A stretch of DNA of 64,000 bases, taken from positions 310,001-374,000 of the forward strand of contig JALRME010000001.1 in the NCBI GenBank assembly GCA_026120035.1, given 5' to 3'. Positions 54,971-64,000 of this stretch are shown one piece after another; position 1 is the first letter of the stretch, and each line of letters begins with the position of its first letter. The stretch is from Coleophoma eucalyptorum (Eukaryota; Ascomycota; Leotiomycetes; Helotiales; Dermateaceae). Made by a program: the position numbers and the translations under genes. Below the pieces are notes generated by a model. The model did no database searches, was not told the DNA's origin, and was given only the letters and a program-made list of their open reading frames with translations.

Positions 54971-57249
54971 TATTCTTTGGAAGATAAAGTTACTAGTAGT
55001 ATAGAAAGGAGTGAGTAGGAGAGTGGTAGCGAAGTTAGAAACAAAGATATAAGTATTCGAGAGTCTGATACGACTTAATTTATAATCAGGCTTTAAACTT
55101 AACAAAGGATCAACGAATGCTATATCGAGCTTTAGCAACGGCAAATAGAACTCTACGCGAACGTCTAGAAAACCTCTATAAAGCAAGTAGAATTCTTAGC
55201 GACAGTCGACGAACGGTCTCAAACGTTACCAACTAACGCCCCTTCTATTACTAAAAGGGAAATATTATCCAAGAGGCATTATATAGGTCTAATACCAACT
55301 TTCCTAACGTACTAAGTATTTAGTCAGACAAACATAATTCAGACACCTCGCTATATAGGTAGAGGCCGTAGCTACTGCCTAATGACACTAAACTTAGGGA
55401 GGATAATAATACTAATAACGAATATATCCTCGAGGATAATACTAAGAAAATAGAAAGCTAAGAATTACTAGAGACAATTCAGTGGTTAGACCTCTTACGA
55501 GAATGAAGGTAATTAAAGACTACCAGAGGTGGTCTAGCAACTAGACCTCTTATAGAAAGAGAAAAGCAAAGGTTCCCTACGAATAAAGAGTCTAGGAATC
55601 TAGGAAGTCGAAAGGAGTCTAAATCTAAGGAGTTAAAGTCGAAAAGACTAGGAATCTAGGAGTCCAAGAAGCTAAATAACGCCAAATATACAAAAATACA
55701 AAAGAAACCATTTCCTTCCTTCCAACCTAGTTATATTATCGAAGTATATTTGAAACCGTATCTGCTCAAGTATTCTTATGTATTAGTATAATTTATAAGA
55801 AAGGATAAGGAATACTTCTCGACGTAATCGAGTTAGTATTATTATAGAAACCTAGAAAAAGGAGGAAGTTAGTTCTTCTAAGGTTTGCTACGGACCGTAG
55901 CAAATAGGCAAGTAGGTAAGATAGACTAGGAACAAGTATAATAACAAGTATAATAAGCACAAATATATAGTGGAATAGGCCAATAAGCGATAGTACTAAA
56001 GCGACTACTAAAGCAAAGTTAAGAAAATCCTTGAAAGGATTACCCTAAGATAGATTATACTTATATAAGAGCTACCTTAGAATCGAGATAGACTATCGGT
56101 CTAAATCATATTGGCCTTTACGCTAATAAAGGTAAGAGGTTCCGTATAAAAAAAAAAACTAGCGTGGACTTCGATCCATTGTAGCCTTACGTTGCTAGCG
56201 CGTTAGTAGTGGCCATAGTAAGGCATTCGAATAGATCCTCTAATAAGAAACAAGATGTAGTTAATAGGAGCCTTGATTGAAAGAACTATAATAGTATTAG
56301 TATATATTAAGAAAGGGAGAAGGGATATATCAAATCTATAGATTTAAAGCTAAACTTTAACGAATTAAGATTCGATACACTAGATCTTGAAAGTTAGCCA
56401 AAACGAAAGGAGGAGCTATACTTATCTTGATACGCTTTCTATACTAGCTGAACCTACTAAAGGGATGATAGTAAGGTTGAGAGGGTATTAATAATAAAAG
56501 AAGAGAGAATGAAGAAAGAAGGAAGGAAGGAAGAAAAGAAGTCAAAATCAAAGAGAGATAATACTCAACTTGAAGTTGAACTTAATAGAATTAGCGATAT
56601 AATACTCTACTTTCAAGCCAGCCAGAGAGCGAAAAGGAGGGAAAATACTCACCTTAATACGCCTTCGCACATCCAGAAATTGATAATTAGATCGATCTAA
56701 GAATCGATAACGATAGTAATAAAGGAAGAAAGAAAAGGAAGGAAAGAGGCAAAAATAAGATGGCGAAGAAAGAGCAAAAGCAGTTAGAGAGAGGTAGGAT
56801 TGAAGGCAAAATAAAGAAATAGTAGAAGTATATGTGTAGGAGGCAGTCGCGCGCAACCTAAAGAACTAAAGATAAAGCTAATAGGAGCTATACTTACGAG
56901 AACCTTGCGTAACAATAGGCACCTATAGATCTGAATAAGAACTATATAAAACATATAGAGGTATGATTATATCGATCTATTTAGATTAAGAAAAGCTAAG
57001 GTTAAGAGGTTGAGAATGATGGAATAAGGAGGTAAAGATTGAAGACTAATGATGTTAAGAAAGTGGTCGCTTCAATATTGGATGGAGTTAGTACCTACGC
57101 GACAAGGTCATATAACTTTGCCTGGATTACAACTTCTACGACTATCCAATATAGCCGCGTACTAACTATTATTCGTTTATTTCTTTTCTTATTTTCTAAG
57201 CAGTTATAAACTATTACTATTATGATTGGAACTCGAGGGCGAGTAGAAG
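54971..57249 (+). other. Extra 3' region of the Gypsy-type element
   Basis: About 2.3 kb between integrase and polypurine tract. A protein-like stretch at about 55100-55235 reads KDQRMLYRALATANRTLRER. The rest is AT-rich with stops, including purine-rich parts at about 56500-56860. It may have held an extra open frame or be a nested fragment. No family assigned. Confidence 0.45.
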
Positions 57250-57267
57250 AAAGAAGGGGGGGACGAA
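57246..57267 (+). other. Candidate polypurine tract
   Basis: A run of A and G with a GGGGGGG core directly precedes the TGTGAC start of the 3' LTR, as needed for plus-strand priming. Confidence 0.75.
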
Positions 57268-57492
57268 TGTGACGGGGTTACTTGCTGTCACCTGATTTCA
57301 ACTCTATTCTGTCGCGAGGATCTTGCATATATAAATACAGCTGGGCTGTACTATAAGAAAACAACAATTTTACAACCTTTTTTAACCAATCCAAAACTTG
57401 ACGATAACTACGAAATGTAGTGCTGCTACTGAACTACCCTCTATTCCACGTCCTGCAACTCTATGTGCTCTGATGGGACTTTCCCCACCACA
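57268..57492 (+). repeat. 3' LTR of the Gypsy-type element
   Basis: 225 bp, TGTGACGGGG to CCCCACCACA, colinear with the 5' LTR without indels. Confidence 0.92.
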
Positions 57493-57689
57493 GTACGAAA
57501 CGATTTACTTCAATATATTCATTTGAAACGCCCAAAAATTGCCTCTTCTTTACCTGACTACCTTAACTCTACTAGTCCAAACCCATCCCTGCTATTACTG
57601 TGTATTCTGACCACAGATCACTCCAAACCTGAGACAGAACGACTACAAAAGGGTATAATACGAAAATCTAGTTATTATTAGGAACTGGT

Positions 57690-58345
57690 GTAAGCCCTTA
57701 CGAAATATGGCTATATAATACGGAATTATAGAGGAGGATATATATAACTTCGATAAAGCTAGATTTCTTTTAGGAGTTATTATTATGACTAAGATAGTCA
57801 CTAACTTATAGTTAAGGAATCTTCTAAAGACTATGTAAGAACCTGACCTGCCCAGATTGGTTAATTGGATAATCCAGGACATATGTAACGTGACCCCGGA
57901 ACAAGAGGCATAAGCGAGTATGACTCGAGTCGGAGGGGTTTCGGACCTAGGAAGCATATAAAGGGGACAGGACATGGAAATTGGTTCTCTTTCTTCTCTT
58001 TCTTCTCATATTTCTCTCTGTCCTTCGTACGAGACCTATAGGATTTAGTAAATATAAGGTTATTGTGCTGCCAAACACCTCTATCCTGCCCTTGATCAAA
58101 CCTGTGCCCTTACAGACCATACAGCTAGGGAATCGAGAGTAGATATTAATTATAGAAGAGATTAATTTGTACGGTTGGATAATTCCTCTACTTATTATTT
58201 TCAAAGGTTAGTACTACCTCTCGACCTAGTATAAAGACTCTAGCCTCCTATAAGAGTAGAAAATAATACTAAGTTAGAATAGGTAGACTACGAACGAAAT
58301 TGGATTTCAGTAGATTTAGTACTTTAATAGGTATATAAGGACTCG
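57690..58345 (+). pseudogene. Second Pogo-type transposase relic, interrupted
   Basis: About 57731-57840 reads EEDIYNFDKARFLLGVIIMT, matching the EDIYNFDETGFxMG catalytic block. About 58040-58345 continues with QLGNRE, a WIIPPLIIFKG-like block and TTNEIGFQ. A foreign piece of roughly 200 bp with a different, less AT-rich composition (about 57840-58035) separates them. No terminal repeats found; heavily mutated and truncated at both ends. Confidence 0.65.
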
Positions 58346-59729
58346 TACAATTGGGATGTCAGGTGTCACAGGCAGAGTGACAGGCAAGCAATAGATAAGC
58401 AGGGTAAACGCAGGTAGGTAGTAGTTGTTATTCAAACTGATCTCTGAAGCTCCTTAAATCAAGGGGGGTGAAGATATATATGTAATTCCCCCGCCTGGCT
58501 CGCTAATGCCATGTGACCTCGCTTGGGCCCATGACAATAGGTAAACCTTTTAGGAGTAAAGTAGGGATTCGTTACGGTGTGTATAGACCACAACTTGGTC
58601 GGAGTACTCCTTTTGACAATTAAAAGGCCCTCACATAAGAGGTAATGTTATTATAGAATAGGGATCTTAGCGTGAAATAGGGGTATAGGAATAGGCTTTA
58701 GTGGGAAAAACGAAATAGGGTCAGGAATGAGGGTGGTTTTGACACTAAATTCAGCTCGGATAAAGCTTTCGGATTTTTCCTATAGCTGTAGTGGACTCGC
58801 TTAGCTCTCGCTTAAGGAATGAGGAGCCCATTCTCAGATTTATTATGTTAGTCTACTCTTATACTTGAGGCGATAATCACGAAATGATCTAAATAACTCT
58901 AAACAATTAGAGTTAAGCATTAGAGTTAGTCCTTTCCCCTCCCCTTTTTAAGAAATCAAGTAAGCTTTTCGTAACACCGTCACGAATTCGGGCTAGTTGG
59001 TGATCTTTGTCACAATCCATGTAAGAGATCAGGAGAGAAAGGGAGGGATAATAGCGTCGGGCATAATAACAAGACAGAACGGATTGGAATCATAGTAACG
59101 TTTTACGTCATACTGGAAATTGCATAGCATTCCATCTATGACATTATAGTCAGTCGAAGACTCGGACTACAACTCAGACTAACTATCAGTGGGCTCGAGA
59201 TTAGACATCGTATAACTCACCTTGATCTTGTTAACGTTAACAATACGAGGTTATCGACAGCAGCGACAGTTCAGTTCAGGGGAAATTTAAGGTTGGCGAT
59301 TAAATTCGAACACTCTTGTCTTTTGGCTTGTAATATTGGCCACTGTGCCGTTCGTGTTCATCTAATGAATGTGCTTAAATCACGCCCAGATAGGGTGACT
59401 ACCCCTGTGGCGCAACCAGCCGTTCCTCGATTAGGGCTAGGTCCGAGAAAATGTCCAGGAGCCCTAGTCGTTTGATTTTATTTCCAGTCCCGAGTGTAGT
59501 TTTGTTGTTGAAGCTTTCTAGGCACCCAAACTAGTATACATTTCTAACTGTTTCTGGATATATTGTCGACTGAGTTATGGCCGTTGCACGTTTACTAGTA
59601 AGGGTGCCCCCTACTACCGAATCAACAATACTTAACCGCTGAGCCTCCGTAAGAGTATTATATAGTGCCTGTATTGCCCTTGGTCTTCTGTTTGATGTAC
59701 GCTCGTTGAAAGATCGGCCAATTGACAAT
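58346..59729. other. Intergenic, edge of the transposon nest
   Basis: A GTGTCACAGGCAGAGTGACAGG segment near 58372 resembles an element end. The rest has no gene. The right part is upstream of the GPI-protein gene. Confidence 0.4.
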
Positions 59730-60931
59730 ATGCAGCTCTTGATAGTCGTAGGATTTCTTGCTGTAGCCCACACGGTGAGAGGTAAGTCTGCTTTCCAGAG
59801 TCATTTGTGCTCCAGCCTAATGGTGGAAAACAGGGCAATGCACTGATGCCGGAACGTTCCCTTACGGAATCAACAACATTGCTCAGCAATCCGATGGTGA
59901 CGCACTCCAGAGTTGTGTCTCCCTGACTGCCGGCCTTGGCCTCGATTATGAGTACAGCGGTGCGTTCATCATGCCAAACATTCGATACATTGGCGGTGGT
60001 TTCTACGCCGGTGACGCTGATCCTCAAAGCACGGGTAACGATCCACCACTAGGTGGACCTAAACCTGCCGTATCGTCCATCTCGCTGCCAGAACTAGAGA
60101 TTGTCGTGACAGACGTCGAGATCTCAGAGGCCCCAGAACTGAGAAGTTGGTCCATGCCAAAACTCACCGGCGTGGGCGGATACATCTTCTTTACTGGATG
60201 CCCTGGCATCAAAGAGATCTCATTACCTGCTCTCGAGACCATTGGCTATGCGTCACAATTCGATGGAGATTTCGACTCGTAAGTTACCCCTCCCGGTGCT
60301 AGAGCAAGAAGGCATATTTATAATGGTTTCAAGAATTACGTTCGGATCTTTGAAGAATGTAGGCAATCTCTTGATTTCAACCACGGGCAGTGTCGACTGC
60401 ACCGCCCTCGGTGAGGGCCTCAAGGCATCTGGAGTTGTCTTCACCGATGCAACCGCATTCCAGTGCAGCTCAGGCCTGGGTTCGTATAATTTCGATAACC
60501 CGGAGATGAGTAACCTTCCACCGCCGACGATTGCAACCACGCCGCTGCTTGCCGCCAGCACGACCCCGCCTCTCGCGCCTGTCACGACCAGTTCATCGAT
60601 CGTCTTGCAGACCGATTCCGCTACTATCTCAAGTCCAGTCCCCGGTGCGACTTCGACAAGTACACCCCCATCCTCGACAGATTCAATAATCCCCACTTCG
60701 ACCAGCACCGTAACGCAAAAGGAAGCGGTAACGTCTTCAGCTATAGGTAGCACTCCAACATATACTTTCGCTACGACCACGAGTACAAGTTTATCTGCAT
60801 CGCCTACTGGCGCTGCGAATAGCACAACTCTTACTCTTTCTACTGGTGCGGGATGTATAGTTAATGCTGGGACGTTCGAGCTTATAGTCGGCTTGATCGC
60901 AGCTGTTACTGTTGGTTCTCTGTTAGTTTAA
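59730..60931 (+). CDS. GPI-anchored cell-surface protein, ECM33/Sps2-like
   Basis: Three exons, 59730-59781, 59834-60278, 60334-60931, giving 364 aa. The very short first exon encodes a signal peptide (MQLLIVVGFLAVAHTVRG). The body has repeated beta-strand units such as ISLPELEIVVTDVEISEAPELRSWSMPKLTGVGGYIFFTGCPGIKEISLPALE, the receptor-L-like pattern of ECM33-family wall proteins. Cysteine pairs flank it (QCTDAG, LQSCVSL, VDCTALG, FQCSSG). A Ser/Thr/Pro-rich stalk of about 110 residues and a hydrophobic tail ELIVGLIAAVTVGSLLV indicate a GPI anchor. The family supports wall integrity. Intron 2 was placed so that FDS|ITFGSLKNVGNLLIS joins in frame. The minus-strand frame 60253-60825 is a shadow. 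Confidence 0.82.
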
Positions 60932-61079
60932 GATACTAGGAAGATTCGGGCCTCAATCGGCTATTTAGATAAATCTCTTTTTGAAAACATGGTTATTGTA
61001 TCTCTGGCTTAAGTTAGTAGTCCTATCTATCGCCTTTATATACACCAGAAAAAGGGCTACATCTATTCTCTCATCCCAA
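60932..61079. other. Short intergenic, 3' flank
   Basis: 3' flank of the GPI-protein gene; nothing recognised. Confidence 0.4.
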
Positions 61080-61800
61080 GGGTAGTCACAAAACCCATGG
61101 TTTCAAGTATCTCTGACATCTATTGGCCCTCTAAAAAGCCACAAAGTTCCGTCTAGTCCGCCCAAATTGCTTCATGAGCTTGAACCAGTTTTTGATAGGC
61201 TGCTAAAGGCAAATAGTGATCTCCAAGGTATAGAGAGAGCTGACTCCACAGCTTATATCGAGACTAGATACGGCATATAATTTTTAATTCTAGGTCTTGA
61301 TATGTGTAATAACTCCACGAGATAAAGCAGACCGGATGCAGATTGTTCCATCAAGTCCAGAGACAAATTTTACAGAGAGATCAAGATCTACAAGCATCCC
61401 GGCCGACAAGGGCTATATCATAAACGTTTTACTAAGATTCATGACATATACTCTCTTGGTACTATTGCAGTAACTGTAAATGTAAATGTTGTTTTGCTAA
61501 CAATGAAAAGGTCAATTTTGTCATTTTCAAGATTGGTATCTGGGAAAACGCTATGAAATTGGGTGCTGATGAAATTGGCGACGCTCGCAATCCATTAAGA
61601 GTACAGAAGTGGTATATTAAGCAAGCTGAGCGTCGACTAGAGTCTCGTATGGGAAGCAAATATAAGGAAGTTTATCCCAAAATTCTTGAAAGGGGATTTC
61701 GGAGCTACCCCTGATATGGATACTTAAGGTGAGCTAAAGCTTCAACAAGCTTTTCAAAGGGATTTCGTGGATGTACTAGAAAGAGCAAAGAATATTGTCT
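61080..61800 (+). pseudogene. Kinase-like domain relic of a fungal HeLo/Het-s-associated protein type
   Basis: Broken frames in order: PMVSSISDIYWPSKKPQSSV (about 61098), KFYREIKIYKHPGRQGLYHKRFTKIHDIYSLGTIAVT (about 61365-61470), KQAERRLESRMGSKYKEV (about 61620-61673) and GDFGATPDMDT, then LQQAFQRDFVDVLERA (about 61690-61790). The pattern HPxRQG...FTKIHDIYSLG is that of the degenerate protein-kinase domains common in fungal proteins that often carry N-terminal HeLo-type death-effector domains; no such domain is found upstream. Several stops and shifts; not functional. Family naming is from memory and moderately certain. Confidence 0.5.
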
Positions 61801-62136
61801 CCAAAGCGCTAACCCTAAATTATCTATTGGATTCTGACTTTAGTAGTAGAAAAATAGTATTTAGATAAAGGTGTAGATAGTAATTTACCTCAAAGTATTA
61901 AAAACCTAACAGTTAGCCGAGTAACATGCTTCAAGGTCTATAGTAAAAGTACGCTGCTTTTACATACGCTAGTATTGTAATCTTAGATGGAAACCAGAGA
62001 ACTGTGGCTGATCCACAATCTAAACATCGATACGAAAAGCAAGATAGATAGAAGTTTATATATTATATGTAGAAATAGTGATATAAATACTAAAGATAGA
62101 TAATTAAAGTAGATTATTTCATTATAATGACTATAA
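61801..62136. other. Intergenic
   Basis: AT-rich 3' flanks of the kinase-like relic and the S10 gene. Nothing recognised. Confidence 0.4.
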
Positions 62137-63851
62137 TTATAACTCATCAATACGCCCTAGTAGCCACTGCAAATGCCTAAAAGATGCGCGTGGCTGGCTT
62201 TCCGGCTGGACATGGGTTCCCAAATACGTCTCTGTCCACATTAAGCCCCTCTCAAAGTGTTTGAGTCCTACTACCCCTTGGGAGCCGTCCCTGCCCTTCT
62301 GCGGGCCGTTGTTGAAAGCAGTCCTGTACTCCAAGTCTGGGATGTCGACGACCATGTCCTCGCTCGGCATAGACTGGAATCCAAGCGCACCGTTCCAGGT
62401 CATATTCTGGATGGCGAGGAGTGTCCCATTGGTGATGATGATCATGTCTAGGTCGCCATTGGAGATTAATACGCGGTTCGTCGCCTCAATCACTTGTGGT
62501 AAGACCTTCTGTATTGGGTCTGACGACGTATCGCCCGCCAATTCGGGCCCGCCAGATCCACCGCCGGCAACGAAGACAGGGTGGTGCTGGTCTAGATACC
62601 AGTTGACATCCGGTGCATGCAGTGCTGCCTTAACGTCACTGCGGTTTGGGTACGGTGTAGCGCCGTCAGGGAGATAATCAAACTGCGTACGGTGGGCTAG
62701 CACATCCCATAGTAGCGGGCAGCCGTCGTTGACAGCATAAACATTGAAGCACGGGTTGATAGAGAAGGCGGCATGGTCTAACATCTCCCAGACGGCGCAG
62801 CTGATGTTCTCAGGGCTCGACGAGTCGAAGAATACGGCTGGCTGGGATCCCGGGGGTGGGTAGGTCAGGTAAGTATCAATATAGTCAGCGTACCCGCACG
62901 TCTGGTGCAGGTGCTCGACTTTACTAATAAGAGAGGAGTTGTAGCCCATGACATTATTATTTGCGCGGACAAAGGGCACCACCGTTACCTCCTGTTGGAC
63001 GAAGTCCCAGTTGCCGATGCAGGGATCGTAGAGTAACGCACCAGTGACATCGAAGTATTTCGGATCCTTCTCGTCAAGCATTGCTGCGGCGATATAAGGA
63101 ACATAACGGCCTGCATATGACTCTCCAGTCACGTATATCTTGAAGTTTTTGATCCCAAATAATTTCTCGAAGTTCTTGAAGAACTTGATAAAATCTTGGG
63201 CTGTCTCTTCCTCAGTTGTTGCAGTTGGAGTTCCAATTGAATACCCAGTGCCAATGGGCTGATCAACCCTGCAGCACATGTTAGAGAAGTATAGACCTGA
63301 AAGTAACGCAAGACTTAGCATACCACAGCATATTAGTCTCATTAACCCAAGAGTATGGATTTTCGACGGGGCGATAGGTGCCAGGCGACCAGGTGAAACG
63401 ACCATTTTCTTGGAAGAAGCCTTCAAATGTGCTCCAACCTGGGCCACCATTGAGGAAGATAGTTACCTCATCTCGTGGAATGCCGATTGTCGGTTGGAAA
63501 ATGAAGAACAAAGCATTGCTGGTGTTTTTCTTATCAATTGGGATCAGACCGGAGTATATCTCCCCAATGTCATAAGGAACATCGGGCAATGACTCAACGA
63601 CAAAAGCTAGAGTTGAGCTATATTAGTTGGTGGTTATTAGACCAGATTATATTCGAAGGCAGAGGAGACACACGCTTCGTTTTCTTAGACAAAAACCGAA
63701 AGTTGGACTCGTTACGGTGACTTGTCGTATAGGGGGAAATATATTCCGTTGGAATTGGCAACGGCGGGGGGTGGAACCCGTAGAAAGCTTCCCGGCTGGC
63801 AAATACTAGTCCAAAGATTGCCGTCGATGGGATAAATATGCCAACTTTCAT
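62137..63851 (-). CDS. Secreted serine carboxypeptidase, family S10
   Basis: Three exons, 63851-63674, 63606-63324, 63268-62137, giving 530 aa with in-frame GT-AG introns of 67 and 55 bp. Signal peptide at the N-terminus ([20 protein letters not shown]). S10 hallmarks: FLNGGPGWS oxyanion region, [14 protein letters not shown] spanning intron 2, nucleophile Ser204 in [12 protein letters not shown], acid in [10 protein letters not shown], and His in [19 protein letters not shown] (the usual GAGHMVP is LGTHVQP, His kept). Such enzymes remove C-terminal residues from peptides at acidic pH, extracellularly or in the vacuole. Many N-glycosylation sequons. Intact, in contrast to the S10 relic at the left end. 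The start is the ATG closest to the signal peptide. Confidence 0.93.
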
Positions 63852-64000
63852 TGTAAGATCCTAGCCCAACTAAAGCAGATTTATAGTAGCAACAAAAGAA
63901 GCTTAAGAAATTTAGGATTCTTCGTAAGGAGCAGATGGTTCAAAACAGTTGGATTTGATGGTCCTGTAGAATAGAGGAATTCTGGACATTAATAGATAAT

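Larger units (their letters stand above)
47804..57492 (+). mobile_element. Gypsy-type LTR retrotransposon, RIP-degraded
   Basis: A 9,689-bp element with 225-bp LTRs at both ends, primer-binding-site and polypurine-tract candidates, and the order protease, reverse transcriptase, RNase H, integrase, which defines the Ty3/Gypsy group. All frames are full of TAG (fewer TAA) stops, and the internal sequence is very AT-rich. This fits RIP, which turns CAG, CAA and TGG codons into stops. Flanks ATTAT and GTACG do not match, so no target duplication remains. About 2.3 kb lies between the integrase and the 3' LTR, more than usual. Not capable of transposition. Confidence 0.9.

Noticed and set aside
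47804..57492. Possible reassignment of TAG as a sense codon (long frames broken almost only by TAG here and in the Pogo element)
   Set aside because: Neighbouring host genes end normally and have no internal TAG. The bias is explained by RIP converting CAG and TGG.
60253..60825. 190-aa minus-strand frame
   Set aside because: It is a shadow of the Ser/Thr/Pro-rich stalk of the ECM33-like gene.

Overview
The window is genomic DNA from a filamentous ascomycete, probably a Pezizomycotina; the class cannot be fixed from the sequence. Evidence: short GT-AG introns of about 47-117 bp with CTAAC/CTGAC-type branch sites, HET-domain and NACHT/ankyrin proteins, a UstYa-family protein, cytochrome P450, fungal-type transcription factors, ECM33-like and Ser/Thr-rich secreted proteins, and transposons riddled with TAG/TAA stops of the kind left by RIP (CpA to TpA). 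No rRNA, tRNA or CRISPR was recognised.

Layout. 0.5-1.6 kb: intact nitrilase-superfamily amidohydrolase. 2.6-4.0 kb: decayed S10 carboxypeptidase. 4.9-5.7 kb: two facing solo LTRs with perfect 5-bp target duplications. 7.5-9.3 kb: intact five-exon S28 peptidase. 9.5-16.4 kb: a decayed 5-oxoprolinase/hydantoinase (minus) broken by two solo LTRs, divergent from an amidase remnant (plus). 16.6-18.3 kb: secreted Ser/Thr-rich protein. 19.0-20.9 kb: transcription-factor-like gene. 21.8-22.5 kb: small three-exon bZIP gene visible only after splicing. 24.2-25.9 kb: second regulator-like gene, divergent from an intact six-exon P450 (26.5-28.6 kb).

28.9-31.1 kb: LTR-like remnant and a complete but RIP-inactivated Pogo/Fot1 transposon with 42-bp inverted repeats. 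31.3-39.1 kb: an immunity/incompatibility locus with a truncated NACHT/ankyrin gene head-to-head with a giant HET protein carrying about 23 unusual 30/32-residue repeats plus about 14 ankyrin repeats. 39.1-41.3 kb: decayed repeat DNA, an inverted telomere-like tract and a solo LTR. 42.0-43.1 kb: intact five-exon UstYa-like gene with an altered second HxxHC motif. 45.6-46.6 kb: alpha/beta hydrolase. 46.8-58.3 kb: a transposon nest (solo LTR, 9.7-kb RIP-degraded Gypsy-type element, Pogo relic). 59.7-63.9 kb: GPI-anchored ECM33-like protein, a kinase-like relic and an intact S10 carboxypeptidase.

Functionally, the intact genes look like independent accessory functions: secreted peptidases, cell-surface proteins, regulators and oxidative/hydrolytic enzymes between mobile DNA. 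Possible links are the decayed amide/hydantoin-type genes at the left end, the divergent regulator/P450 pair and the paired immune-type genes at 31-39 kb. All exon coordinates are inferred from reading frame, splice signals and family alignment from memory; nothing was run through a database.
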